A DNA stretch of 64,000 bases from Bin75 sp965223955 (GTDB lineage Bacteria > Nitrospirota > Nitrospiria > Nitrospirales > UBA8639), in assembly GCA_965223955.1 (NCBI GenBank), contig OZ245029.1, positions 1,674,001-1,738,000 of the forward strand, written 5' to 3'. Shown here piece after piece: positions 40,507 to 49,562 of this stretch. Numbering within the stretch: the first letter of the stretch is position 1; each line of letters begins with the position of its first letter. The notes under the pieces are model-generated. The model worked only from the letters and a program-made list of their open reading frames with translations. It was not told the origin of the DNA and made no database searches. The translations under genes and the position numbers were made by a program.

Positions 40507-41643
40507 ATGGCTGGTCTGTCGATCATGATTGTCACTGGTGAGGCGTCGGGCGACCTCCATGGTGCGAACCTGGCAAAAGCCTTAAAAAAACTTCAACCTG
40601 GAATCAGACTCGTCGGGGTAGGCGGCCAACACATGCGGGCCGCGGGGGTGGAACTGGTGCAAGGCTTATATCGCCTGGACGTCGTCGGAATACCCGGACC
40701 GGTCATGATGTGGAAGGGGATCGCCAACATCTTGACCCTGAAGCGGTTTTTCAGACGGGAATCCCTGGACGGCGTGGTTTTTGTGGATAATCCATCCATG
40801 AACCTTCGATTGGCCAGGATTGCAGCCAAGCTCGGCCATCGCGTGATCTACTATATCGCTCCTCAGATTTGGGCATGGGGCCGGCACCGGATCAATTTGA
40901 TCAAGCGCGTGGTACGCCGGATGATCGTGATTTTACCCTTTGAGGAACCAATGTACCGTGAAGCCGACGTGCCCTGTAGTTTTGTGGGACATCCCTTACT
41001 CGATCACGTGGCACCACGCGATGATGCGGCTCGTGTGCGACAGCAATTGGGTCTTCCGGCTCAAGGCCTGATTCTTGGAGTGCTTCCCGGGAGCCGCCAT
41101 TCCGAAATCCAGTCGCTCCTGCCGACCATGATCGAGGCGGCGGGACGAATCAGGGAATCGTTTCCCGACCTTCATTGCGTCATTGCACAAGCGCCCACGG
41201 TAGATGGGGAATGGGTCAACGAGGTGATTGATCGAAAGACGCTTCCCGTGACCGTGGTACCGAATCAGCCATCCGAAGTCATGGCAGCCGCGGATTTGTT
41301 GTTGGTGGCTTCGGGGACTGCCACCTTGCAGGCAGCCTTGGTCGGCACACCCATGATCCTGACGTATCGTGTTTCCCTGTTGACCGCTCTTTTTGCCAGA
41401 ATGGTCCTCACCGTCGAACATGTCGGTTTGGTGAACCTGGTCGCCGGGAGCGGCATCGTTCCTGAATTATTGCAATCGGAGATGACTGCGGAACGACTGA
41501 GCGAGGAGGCTCTCCGGCTTCTGAAGGACCGAACCCGGTATGATCAGATGCGGGAAGCGTTGGGCGGCATTCGCGCCAGGCTTGGATCTCCCGGGGCTTC
41601 CCTTAGAGCGGCGGAGGTGGTGTTGGCCGAATGTCAGGCATGA
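40507..41643 (+). CDS. lpxB: Lipid-A-disaccharide synthase LpxB
   Basis: 378 residues. GT19 family: IMIVTGEASGDLHGANLAKAL at the N-terminus, IAPQIWAWGRHRINLIKR, LPFEEPMYREADVPCSFVGHPL, LGVLPGSRHSEIQSLLP and ATLQAALVGTPMILTYRVSL. Joins two glucosamine lipid precursors. Overlaps the ABC transporter gene by ATGA. Confidence 0.96.
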   Translation: MAGLSIMIVTGEASGDLHGANLAKALKKLQPGIRLVGVGGQHMRAAGVELVQGLYRLDVVGIPGPVMMWKGIANILTLKRFFRRESLDGVVFVDNPSMNLRLARIAAKLGHRVIYYIAPQIWAWGRHRINLIKRVVRRMIVILPFEEPMYREADVPCSFVGHPLLDHVAPRDDAARVRQQLGLPAQGLILGVLPGSRHSEIQSLLPTMIEAAGRIRESFPDLHCVIAQAPTVDGEWVNEVIDRKTLPVTVVPNQPSEVMAAADLLLVASGTATLQAALVGTPMILTYRVSLLTALFARMVLTVEHVGLVNLVAGSGIVPELLQSEMTAERLSEEALRLLKDRTRYDQMREALGGIRARLGSPGASLRAAEVVLAECQA

Positions 41644-43388
41644 CCGCTTTTCTCAGAATTTTATCTTACCTGCATGAGTACCGGGTCCGGTTGGTAGCGG
41701 CTTGCCTGTGTGCGGCGGGCGTGGCGGGCATGGCCGGACTGTATGCCTTGTTGGTGCAACCGGTCCTGGATGAAATTTTTATTGCCAAAGATCAACCGCT
41801 CCTCATGGTCTTGCCCCTGGTGATTCTTGGTGCCGCCGCGTTGAAAGGGTTTTTCGCTTATGGGCAGGCCTATTTGATGAGTTACGTGGGCAATCGCGTG
41901 GTGGCGGAAATCCGACAGCAATTGTTCGGGCAATTTCTTCGCCTGTCGTTGGCGTTTCATCATAAGCATTCGAGCGGACGCCTGGTCGCGCGGGTCATCA
42001 ACGACGTCAATGAAATGGCCAATGCCATTCCCAACGTGATTAAAGATTTGTTTCAACAGGGGCTGACCTTCCTTGCGTTGACCGGCGTGGCTTTTTACCA
42101 GAATTGGAAGTTGGCCACGGTGTTGATTCTGGTGATACCGTTTTCAACCTACGCCATAGTCAAAATCGGCAAACGGTTGCGAAAGCTGGCCACCAGGGGG
42201 CAGGAGTCGATGGGGGATATGGCCTCGACGCTGAAAGAAGCCTTTGCCGGCATTCGTATTGTCAAAGCGTACGGGGGGGAACACGTTGAGCAACAACGGT
42301 TTGCCAGAGGCAATACCGCATATTTGCGGGCGGTGATGAAGTCGGCGCAACTGGTTGCGCTGACTTCGCCGCTGTTGGAGGTGATCGGGATAGGCGGAAT
42401 TGCCTTTATTGTCTGGTACGGCGGGGTTTTAGTCATTGATGGACAAATGAAACCCGGTGAATTCTTTTCCTTTTTGGCGGCCATGGTTTTGGCGTATGCC
42501 CCGGTCAGAAAACTTGCCGGCGCCAATGTGCTGGTTCAACGGGCGATTGCCGCGGCGGATCGAGTCTTTGAAATGCTGGATAAGGAACATGAATTCGTTC
42601 ATGATCGTGGGCGTGCGGAATTGCCGGCCATCTCGCGTTCCCTGGAGTTTCAAAACGTGGGTTTCCGCTATGAAGGGAGTGATGAACCGGCAATCGAACA
42701 CATTCGCCTCACCGTCGAGTTCGGCGAAGTCGTTGCGTTAGTCGGGAAAAGCGGGAGTGGTAAATCCACCCTGATGAGTTTGGTCCCGAGGTTTCATGAT
42801 CCATCCGAAGGCCGCATTCTGATCGACAGTCAGGACATCAGGGACGTGACGTTGACCTCCCTGCGGGCACAGATTGGCATCGTCTCTCAAGAGACGGTCT
42901 TGTTTGATGAAACCGTACGGGCTAACATTGCGTACGGACGCCCGGAGGCGTCTGAGGAAGAAATCATCCAGGCGGCACGGGCAGGGTATGCGTGGGAATT
43001 TATCGAAGAGTTACCCAAGGGGCTGGATACGATGATAGGAGAAAACGGCGTCAATCTGTCCGGAGGGCAACGTCAACGGTTGGCCATCGCTCGCGCGCTG
43101 TTGCGAAATCCCCCACTGCTTATTCTTGATGAAGCCACCTCAGCGTTGGATACCGAATCTGAACGAAAAATCCAGGCTGCCTTGGCCGAATTGATGAAAA
43201 ACCGGACGACGCTGGTCATTGCCCACCGCCTGTCTACCGTTCAGCATGCGGATCGTATTATGGTTCTGGATGAAGGACGCATGGTGGAAGTGGGGATCCA
43301 TCATGAGTTGCTTCGTCAAAACGGAATGTACACGCGACTGTATCAAACCCAGTTTCATGACGTTCCGGCCTCATCCACGTTGCGGTAG
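41640..43388 (+). CDS. msbA: Lipid A export ABC transporter MsbA
   Basis: 582 residues (ATG 41640 within ATGA; ATG 41631 is an alternative). N-terminal six-helix domain (about 10-320) and C-terminal ATPase: Walker A ALVGKSGSGKSTL, Q-loop IVSQETVLFD, signature NLSGGQRQRLAIARAL, Walker B LLILDEATSALD and H-loop VIAHRLSTV. Flips lipid A-core. It lies between lpxB and the acyltransferase, consistent with an LPS flippase. Confidence 0.95.
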   Translation: MTAFLRILSYLHEYRVRLVAACLCAAGVAGMAGLYALLVQPVLDEIFIAKDQPLLMVLPLVILGAAALKGFFAYGQAYLMSYVGNRVVAEIRQQLFGQFLRLSLAFHHKHSSGRLVARVINDVNEMANAIPNVIKDLFQQGLTFLALTGVAFYQNWKLATVLILVIPFSTYAIVKIGKRLRKLATRGQESMGDMASTLKEAFAGIRIVKAYGGEHVEQQRFARGNTAYLRAVMKSAQLVALTSPLLEVIGIGGIAFIVWYGGVLVIDGQMKPGEFFSFLAAMVLAYAPVRKLAGANVLVQRAIAAADRVFEMLDKEHEFVHDRGRAELPAISRSLEFQNVGFRYEGSDEPAIEHIRLTVEFGEVVALVGKSGSGKSTLMSLVPRFHDPSEGRILIDSQDIRDVTLTSLRAQIGIVSQETVLFDETVRANIAYGRPEASEEEIIQAARAGYAWEFIEELPKGLDTMIGENGVNLSGGQRQRLAIARALLRNPPLLILDEATSALDTESERKIQAALAELMKNRTTLVIAHRLSTVQHADRIMVLDEGRMVEVGIHHELLRQNGMYTRLYQTQFHDVPASSTLR

Positions 43389-43411
43389 TCAGGGAAAGGC
43401 CAATATTGTTT

Positions 43412-44070
43412 ATGATGAATCGGCTGAAATTGAGCATCCTGTCGTTTCTCGGCGCGGCAATAATTCGGCTTATTGGCAAGTCAATGTCCTTGAAGTCGTA
43501 TGGATTCGAGCCGGTCGATCGGCTTTATCAGGAAGGCCGCCATATTATCCTGGCATTCTGGCACGGGCAACAGTTGATGGTTCCGTTAGGCTACCCTGGC
43601 CCGGCTCAGGTTCTGATCAGCCGGCATCGGGACGGGGAAATCATTTATCGAATCGTCAAACGATTCGGATTCAGGGCAGTCCGCGGATCAACCACGAGGG
43701 GCGGGCAAAGGGCTTTGCGTCAACTCATTCGCCTGAGCCGGCAGGGCATTGATCTTGTCATCACACCCGATGGTCCCCAAGGGCCCAGGCACCGCGTTCA
43801 ACCGGGTGTCATTGCTCTCGCCAAACTCACGGGCCTGCCTATCGTTCCCCTGGCATTTGCGTGTTCAAAAAAAAAATCTTTTCCAGCTGGGATCGGTTTA
43901 TAGTCCCGTATCCGTTTTCCCGCGGGATCTTTCTGTGGGGCGACCCGATTTGGGTTGACCGCGATGTCGATGCTGCGACCATGGAACGAATACGGCTGGA
44001 GTTGGAAACCGTCCTCTCGTCACTGTCATCCGAAGCTGAAGCGATGTGTCATGATTCGGGTTCGTGCTGA
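43412..44070 (+). pseudogene. DUF374 lysophospholipid acyltransferase-like, frameshifted at an A10 tract
   Basis: N-terminal part in one frame: KSYGFEPVDRLYQEGRHIIL, AFWHGQQLMVPLGY (HxxxxD-like region), ISRHRDGEIIYRIVKRFGFRAVRGSTTRGG and TPDGPQGPRHRVQPGVIALA. The frame breaks at ten A residues (43867-43876) after VPLAFACSKKK; as written it stops at 43903. One more A would give IFSSWDRFIVPYPFSRGIFL and run to 44070, the true end of the family. The two halves meet at the tract without overlap or gap, so a single-base slip is the whole lesion. It could be a sequence error, a real mutation, or transcriptional slippage. The start may also be TTG 43406. An equivalent gene is usual between msbA and waaA. 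Confidence 0.85.
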
Positions 44071-44071
44071 G

Positions 44072-45379
44072 ATGTGGTACGGCATGTATACTGTGCTCCT
44101 TATTCTCGGTTTTCCATTCATTCTTTGCGCGTTACTGCTCAAAAAACGGAGTCGATCCGGCCTGTTACAACGGATAGGATGGGTTGTGCCTGGGGGGTGG
44201 GGCTCTCAGGATAAAGTGCTCTGGATTCATGCCGTATCATTGGGAGAAGTTTCCGCCATTGTGCCGTTTGTGACGACGCTTCATTATCGATATCCTGCGG
44301 TCAAGATCATCGTATCCACCATTACGGAAACCGGACGGGAAGCCGTACGACAACGATTGGCCGGCATTGCAACACATTGTTTTTTGCCATTGGATTATCC
44401 GTGGATCGTCGACCGGTTTCTTACATCCCTGAACCCGATCGGGTTTGTCGTCGTCGAAACCGAGCTTTGGCCGAACCTGTTGCGGGCGCTCTCTCGCCGG
44501 GGAATCCCTTCCGTTATTATCAATGGACGATTGTCGTCCCGTTCCTTTTTCCGCTACCGGTGGATCAGGCCGTTCATGCGACAGATCCTCTCGACCGTAT
44601 CATTGGGGCTTCTGCAGTCAGGCAGGGATGAACGCCGGTTCGTCGAGTTGGGGGCTTCGCCGGATCGGATGCACCGTACGGGGAATATGAAATTTGATCT
44701 GACGATGAATGAAGGTTTTGCTTCCCAACCATCGATCCGGCGTTCGACATTCGGGGTGTCCGAAGATGAGCGGCTGATTGTTGCAGGGAGTACGCATCCC
44801 ACCGAGGAAGAAATCCTTTTGGAAAGTTATCGTGACTTGATCCGTTCATTCTCCAACGTAGTCCTGTTGTTGGCTCCACGACATATTGAACGAAGCGACG
44901 TTCTGACCCAAACAATCAAGGCATTCGGGTTCCCGGTGGTGAGACGAAGCCGGTTGCTTGAAGAGGGTCATCAGAAACCCGTGGGACCCCGGATCATTCT
45001 TCTCGATACCCGAGGAGAATTAGCCCAAGTGTACGGGCTGGCGTTCATGGCGTTTGTCGGAGGGACGTTGGTTCCCGTTGGAGGGCATAATCTCCTGGAA
45101 CCGCCGGCTTGGGGAAAGCCGGTGTGCTTTGGCCCGTATACCGATCACTGCCAGGAAATTGCGGAGTTGTTGATTGAATCCGGAGGTGGCATCCGGGTCC
45201 GGAACGGGCAGGAATTGACCGAAGCATTTATAAAGGGAATGCAAAATCAGGATTGGGTGTCTCATGTAGGGCTGAATGCGCGGAAGACCATCGACGACAA
45301 TCAAGGGGTAGTCGAGAGAAATTTGAATAGGGTCGAACAACTCTTCGGCTTTGGTGAGCCACGTCCTTCTCGTCCTTGA
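44072..45379 (+). CDS. waaA: Kdo transferase WaaA (KdtA)
   Basis: 435 residues from ATG 44072, two bases after the acyltransferase end (ATG 44051 would add seven). N-terminal membrane anchor MYTVLLILGFPFILCALLL, then WIHAVSLGEVSAIVPFVT, STITETGREAVRQRL, LPLDYPWIVDRFL, VETELWPNLLRALSRRGIPS, GSTHPTEEEILL and GGTLVPVGGHNLLEPPAWG. Adds Kdo to lipid A. Confidence 0.95.
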   Translation: MWYGMYTVLLILGFPFILCALLLKKRSRSGLLQRIGWVVPGGWGSQDKVLWIHAVSLGEVSAIVPFVTTLHYRYPAVKIIVSTITETGREAVRQRLAGIATHCFLPLDYPWIVDRFLTSLNPIGFVVVETELWPNLLRALSRRGIPSVIINGRLSSRSFFRYRWIRPFMRQILSTVSLGLLQSGRDERRFVELGASPDRMHRTGNMKFDLTMNEGFASQPSIRRSTFGVSEDERLIVAGSTHPTEEEILLESYRDLIRSFSNVVLLLAPRHIERSDVLTQTIKAFGFPVVRRSRLLEEGHQKPVGPRIILLDTRGELAQVYGLAFMAFVGGTLVPVGGHNLLEPPAWGKPVCFGPYTDHCQEIAELLIESGGGIRVRNGQELTEAFIKGMQNQDWVSHVGLNARKTIDDNQGVVERNLNRVEQLFGFGEPRPSRP

Positions 45380-45397
45380 GTTCTGTCCCTCTAATTC

Positions 45398-45518
45398 CCA
45401 TCCTTTGTAAGATTTTGTAGGTCGGGTTAGCCGAAGGCGTAACCCGACAATCCGCCGTTCGACGCCTCTGTCGGATTACGCTACGCTAATCCGACCTACA
45501 ACTACTGGGGAGGTAGAG
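45398..45518. repeat. Family A composite inserted in a family B half-repeat
   Basis: Family B left half TTCCCATCCTTTGTAAG ends at 45411; an 83-bp family A composite (45417-45499) follows, then CTGGGGAGGTAGAGAG of family B. Compared with the uninterrupted half at 39459-39498, family A has landed within family B. The composite has hairpin 1 GTAGGTCGGGTTAGCC/GGCGTAACCCGAC, spacer ATCCGCCGTTCGACGCCTCT and hairpin 2 GTCGGATTACGC/CTAATCCGACCTAC. Confidence 0.85.
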
Positions 45519-45531
45519 AGTTAATGAACCG

Positions 45532-46557
45532 ATGATGGATGGATGGAAGTCGCTGCTGACCGGCCCGTATCAATTCGCAACGTGTTTTCGGACGTGGTTG
45601 TATGAACGAGAGTGGCTGACGCGACGCCGGTTGCCTTGCCCGGTCGTCAGCGTGGGGAACCTCACGGTTGGCGGAACGGGCAAAACCCCCATGGCAATGT
45701 GGGTGGCCGAAAAGCTGTTGGAACAAGGGAAAAAGCCGGGCATCCTCAGCCGGGGATACCGTCGAAACAGTCAAGAGAAATTTTTGCTGGTTTCCGATGG
45801 AACGTCGATCCTTGTCGGACCCCATGAGGCGGGCGACGAACCCTATTTAATGGCGACACGATGTCCGGGTGTCGTCGTGGCCGTCGGGGCCGATCGGTAT
45901 GCCTTGGGCCGCTGGGTGTTGAGCCTCATGCCCATTGACTGTTTCATTTTGGATGATGGGTTCCAACATGTGGGCCTCGACCGTGACGTGAATCTGTTGT
46001 TGGTGGACAGTTCCGATTCTGCAGGAATGAGAGAACTGCTTCCCGTGGGGAGACTACGGGAACCGCTTGGCGAAGCCGGAAGAGCTTCGGATATTATTTT
46101 GACGCGGGTTGAAGATGAATCGATGATTCCCAACGTTTTGGAACCCATTGAGACGGCCATGGGTTCCATCATCGATCCCATCACCACGAGATTTACGGTC
46201 AAAAAATTGGTTGGTGCATCGGAAGCCATGCCGCCTTCCGATATCCGCGGAAAAAAGGCGCTCATTTTCAGCGGTATCGGCAATCCGAACCAGTTCCGCC
46301 TGACGGTGAAGGCGCTCGGCGTGCAGGTGGTGGATGAACTTGTTTTTCGGGATCATGAAGCGTATGTCCCTTCCAGGGTCAAGGACATTCATCGACGTAT
46401 TGAGCAGAGCAAACCGGATGTGGTGCTCACAACGGAAAAAGATCTGATAAAAGTGCAATCGAGTTGGTCGATTCCCACGCCTCTCTTTGCCCTTTTCCTT
46501 GAGTTGAAGTTTTTGGATGGCCAGAGTCGATTGGAAAAAACATTATCGGCTTTGTAA
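45532..46557 (+). CDS. lpxK: Tetraacyldisaccharide 4'-kinase LpxK
   Basis: 341 residues. Walker A in VVSVGNLTVGGTGKTPMAMW, then ILSRGYRRNSQEKFLLVSDG, GDEPYLMA, DCFILDDGFQHVGLDRDVNL, and C-terminal VVDELVFRDHEAYVPSRVKD and VVLTTEKDLIKVQ. Phosphorylates lipid A at 4'. Two ATG codons (45532, 45535). Confidence 0.95.
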   Translation: MMDGWKSLLTGPYQFATCFRTWLYEREWLTRRRLPCPVVSVGNLTVGGTGKTPMAMWVAEKLLEQGKKPGILSRGYRRNSQEKFLLVSDGTSILVGPHEAGDEPYLMATRCPGVVVAVGADRYALGRWVLSLMPIDCFILDDGFQHVGLDRDVNLLLVDSSDSAGMRELLPVGRLREPLGEAGRASDIILTRVEDESMIPNVLEPIETAMGSIIDPITTRFTVKKLVGASEAMPPSDIRGKKALIFSGIGNPNQFRLTVKALGVQVVDELVFRDHEAYVPSRVKDIHRRIEQSKPDVVLTTEKDLIKVQSSWSIPTPLFALFLELKFLDGQSRLEKTLSAL

Positions 46558-46595
46558 CGGGTTGTCGAAAGAATAAATCGAATGTTCCAGGAACC

Positions 46596-47681
46596 ATGAC
46601 CGTACACGCGTTCGAGATCCAATCGGACAGGGTAAAGAAGATTCTGGTTCACGGGCCGAATTGGGTGGGTGACGCGATGATGTGTGTCCCGGCCTTGGAT
46701 ACGATCCGTCGAGCCTTTCCCGATTCGGAAATTTCCCTTTTGGTTTGTCCCACGGTAGGCGAGTTATTCGTGGGGCATCCCGGTGTGGATCGTGTTGTCG
46801 TGTATGAACCTCGGGGCATGCACGCAGGCTGGCGAGGAAAGTTCAAGCTGGCCACGAGTCTTCGGCGGGAGAAATATAACCTGGCCGTGTTGTTTCAAAA
46901 TGCTATTGAAGCCGCATTGTTGGGCGTGTTTGCCGGCATTCCCCTGCGATACGGGTATGCCACGGATGGCCGGAGGCTGTTGCTCACGCATCCCGTCGCT
47001 CCCCCGGATGCCGCACGTACGGTACATCAGGTGCACTATTATATGGACATGCTCAAGCCTCTTGTGCAAGAGGCTTCCCCCTCGAAGCCGGTGCTCCACG
47101 TGTCTCCGGAAGAGCAGGTGCGGGCGGCTCGCTTGTTGCAAGAGGGTGGCATTCAGACTTCGGATGTCGTCATTGGGCTGAACCCGGGATCCGTTTATGG
47201 CAGAGCGAAGCGTTGGTTGCCCGAACGTTTTGCCTCAGTGGCTGATCGATTGATCGTCGAGTTGCGGCAACAGGATACCCGGTCCGTCCGATGTCTGATC
47301 GTCGGAAGTCCGGGAGAAGAGGAATTGGGTCAGGCCGTTGCACAGCGGATGGATGCAAACCCGCTGGTCCTTTCGGGAAGAACTTCGTTGGGCGAGTTGA
47401 AAGCCATTATTAAACGATGCCATCTCTTTGTGACGAATGATACGGGCCCGATGCACGTGGCCAATGCCCTCGGCGTTCCCGTCGTGGCGATTTTCGGGCC
47501 GACTGATCCCGTGACCACGGCACCCTATAATGCCCTGCATACGATTGTGAGAAATCCCGTACGCTGTTCACCCTGTTTGCTTCGCGAATGTCCCATAGAT
47601 CATCGTTGCATGACGTCAATCTCCACGGATCAAGTGTTTCAATCCGCGAAAGGGATTCTCGCAAAACGCATGGTGTCCTGA
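46596..47681 (+). CDS. waaF: Lipopolysaccharide heptosyltransferase II (WaaF)
   Basis: 361 residues. GT9 family: KKILVHGPNWVGDAMMCVPAL, SEISLLVCPTVGELFVGHPG, GLNPGSVYGRAKRWLPERFA, GELKAIIKRCHLFVTNDTGPMHVANALG, AIFGPTDPVTTAPY and RNPVRCSPCLLRECPIDHRCM. Adds heptose to the core. It is the last intact gene of the envelope operon and is followed by wrecked gmhB. Confidence 0.94.
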   Translation: MTVHAFEIQSDRVKKILVHGPNWVGDAMMCVPALDTIRRAFPDSEISLLVCPTVGELFVGHPGVDRVVVYEPRGMHAGWRGKFKLATSLRREKYNLAVLFQNAIEAALLGVFAGIPLRYGYATDGRRLLLTHPVAPPDAARTVHQVHYYMDMLKPLVQEASPSKPVLHVSPEEQVRAARLLQEGGIQTSDVVIGLNPGSVYGRAKRWLPERFASVADRLIVELRQQDTRSVRCLIVGSPGEEELGQAVAQRMDANPLVLSGRTSLGELKAIIKRCHLFVTNDTGPMHVANALGVPVVAIFGPTDPVTTAPYNALHTIVRNPVRCSPCLLRECPIDHRCMTSISTDQVFQSAKGILAKRMVS

Positions 47682-47716
47682 GCGGAGCCCCGTGAGAGTA
47701 TGAATGAATCTCTGAG

Positions 47717-47783
47717 GTGACGGGAAAACAAGCGGCCGTGTTCGTGGATCGTGACGGGACGTTGAACCCCGATACCGATGCTG
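47717..47783 (+). pseudogene. gmhB remnant (N-terminus only)
   Basis: GTG at 47717, then KQAAVFVDRDGTLNPDTD, the HAD motif I (DxDGT) that opens D-glycero-beta-D-manno-heptose 1,7-bisphosphate 7-phosphatase. From about 47783 the sequence is inverted transposase DNA. A frame at 48028-48116 ending NLITVQEVLEAAEEFL may be the other end of the same gene, but that is weak. gmhB is expected beside waaF, so the heptose pathway must use another copy or be altered. Confidence 0.7.
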
Positions 47784-47967
47784 CACCGCCGCGCCAAGTC
47801 CGCCAGCCCCGCGACTCCCTGGGAGTGAGACCGCGTCAGCCACTTGTCCCCGTCGGGCGGTTGATGCCATATGCCGCACACAAGGCCCTCTTCGGATAAT
47901 CCCCAGTCAGCCAGTCGAACGCAAAGTGTTCCCGTTGGTCCATGATCTTGAACTCCTTCCACGGCAT
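47784..47967 (-). pseudogene. IS481-type transposase N-terminal remnant inside gmhB
   Basis: Minus strand from ATG 47967: MPWKEFKIMDQREHFAFDWL, TGDYPKRALCAAYGINRPTG, then after a one-base shift DKWLTRSHSQGVAGLADLAR. This is the helix-turn-helix start of an IS481/integrase-core transposase, a different subfamily from the one at 2704. The catalytic part is missing. It lies antisense to the gmhB remnant. The flank 47968-48060 includes TATGTAAACTATGTGCCCGG, which resembles an IS481 terminal sequence. Confidence 0.8.
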
Positions 47968-48141
47968 AGGCAGGCTCTCCTTTGCCGTGGAGTCTGCCTA
48001 TGTAAACTATGTGCCCGGTTTGTATCTTTCGTCCCGACTGTTCGCGGGGAGAGCAAAGTTGCATGAACCTGATCACGGTTCAGGAAGTCCTGGAGGCGGC
48101 AGAAGAGTTTTTATAGGACAACGGTATGATTGATGATCTTT

Positions 48142-49203
48142 TTACGGAAAGGGGGAGAGTGGGGCATACGTCATGGGATAGGTGAACAGATCCTCGAGCC
48201 AGGTGGTCATCTCGTTCATGGGCAAGGGCATCATATTCAACCGGACTTCCAGTTGATAGTGATGTTCCGTCCCCATGATTCCGATAATGGCAGCGGCATC
48301 CGGCTGATCGGGGAGAACTTCTTGTGTTCGAAACTCGGAAACCGTGGTGTACAGCCGACCTCCCTTGCCCGCAATGTCCAAAAGGGCGGGGAGGTCCGTG
48401 AGGCAGGCATGCGCGGAACAACGGTAGACCGTGCGGACGTCGGGTTCAATTGCCTTGAACTCATTCAGGGCTTCCAGGGAAAAGCCGGTCAAATAGATGC
48501 GAACCGTGGACGTGGGCAGTCGATGCGTCGAAGCCAACCCGCTGGCCGGCACGAGAAAGGCAAATGGATCCGAGGAATTGAATTCGAATTGGCACGGTCC
48601 GAACGCGTCCGGCCATGAACAGAAAAACGGCACCTCTTCGTAGGCGTTGCGAAGCGTGACCCGGTCCTTTTGAATCGAAACGTCTATCGGTAAATCAAGC
48701 AGTTCAATCGCTTCATGGAACGCCGCTTGTCGTTCCTCCAGCCAGATTGGCCGTTGGTGCTGGGCATAGGGTTCACCCTGGGCAATAATCGTCGCAGTAT
48801 GGAAACGGATTCTGATGAATGAGTGCGTATGGCGAAAGCCGACCCAGAACATGGCAAGGGGCTGAAGTGTGGCCAGATGGCCGGAAAGGTGCCAAGGGTG
48901 GCTGATCGAGCAATACGCGCTGATGGATTGGTGGCGTTGGAAGATCGAATGGTAGCGTCCGGCCAGGAGAAAAAAATCGTCCTTCCACGTGTCGAGCACG
49001 TGAATCATCGTCACGTCCTCAAGGGGCCATTGATCGAGTCGTTGAATGGCCTCCGGCGATGGAACCGGCCATTCTTCGAGATAACAGATGACTTCTTTTT
49101 CAGGATCAACGGGACGGAATCCTCTGGCTTGCAGCCTATCGAGCAGGTCGAGGACCTGCGGGAAATTCAAGAATTGACGGGATTCCCAGCGTTGTTCACG
49201 CAT
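48142..49203 (-). CDS. Hypothetical protein, 353 residues
   Basis: No family recognised. Soluble, no signal peptide. It has a Trp/His-rich central region (SISAYCSISHPWHLSGHLAT), then WLEERQAAFHEAIELLDLPID and VPFFCSWPDAFGPCQFEFNS. Composition and codon use match the chromosome, so it is very likely real. ATG 49203. Its neighbours are the gmhB wreck downstream and tRNA-Ser upstream; nothing hints at a role. Confidence 0.7.
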   Translation of the reverse strand: MREQRWESRQFLNFPQVLDLLDRLQARGFRPVDPEKEVICYLEEWPVPSPEAIQRLDQWPLEDVTMIHVLDTWKDDFFLLAGRYHSIFQRHQSISAYCSISHPWHLSGHLATLQPLAMFWVGFRHTHSFIRIRFHTATIIAQGEPYAQHQRPIWLEERQAAFHEAIELLDLPIDVSIQKDRVTLRNAYEEVPFFCSWPDAFGPCQFEFNSSDPFAFLVPASGLASTHRLPTSTVRIYLTGFSLEALNEFKAIEPDVRTVYRCSAHACLTDLPALLDIAGKGGRLYTTVSEFRTQEVLPDQPDAAAIIGIMGTEHHYQLEVRLNMMPLPMNEMTTWLEDLFTYPMTYAPLSPFP

Positions 49204-49402
49204 GACAGCGTTCCTGCAGGAAATGGAGAAGCGGGTTGTGCCTTGGGCGGACGTGCATTACTTGGGGGTTGAGGCAAAAGAAAGGCAGAAGAGATTTATG
49301 AAGAGGGAACACCCCCTTCCGATCCCCCGTTCAAATCCAACCCCTTCAATAGGACGTGGGTGAGATTTGTGTGTTTTCGGGAGATTTGATGCCTTGCGTT
49401 AA

Positions 49403-49493
49403 TGGCGGAGAGGGCGGGATTTGAACCCGCGGTAGGGGGTTAGCCTACGACGGTTTAGCAAACCGTTGCCTTCGGCCGCTCGGCCACCTCTCC
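49403..49493 (-). tRNA. tRNA-Ser (anticodon GCU)
   Basis: Minus strand: 7-bp acceptor GGAGAGG/CCTCTCC, D-arm TGGCCGAGCGGCC, anticodon stem ACGGTTT with loop containing GCT, a long type II variable arm (CGTAGGCTAACCCCCTACC region), and T-arm GCGGGTTCAAATCCCGC. Discriminator G with an encoded CCA (49403-49405). The long variable arm and GCT identify serine, reading AGC/AGU. Confidence 0.95.
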
Positions 49494-49562
49494 ACGTTGA
49501 TTGTATAGATTTTGTTTACGTTCTTAAAAATACTTCTTAAACTTGATATCGGGAGTGATGGG

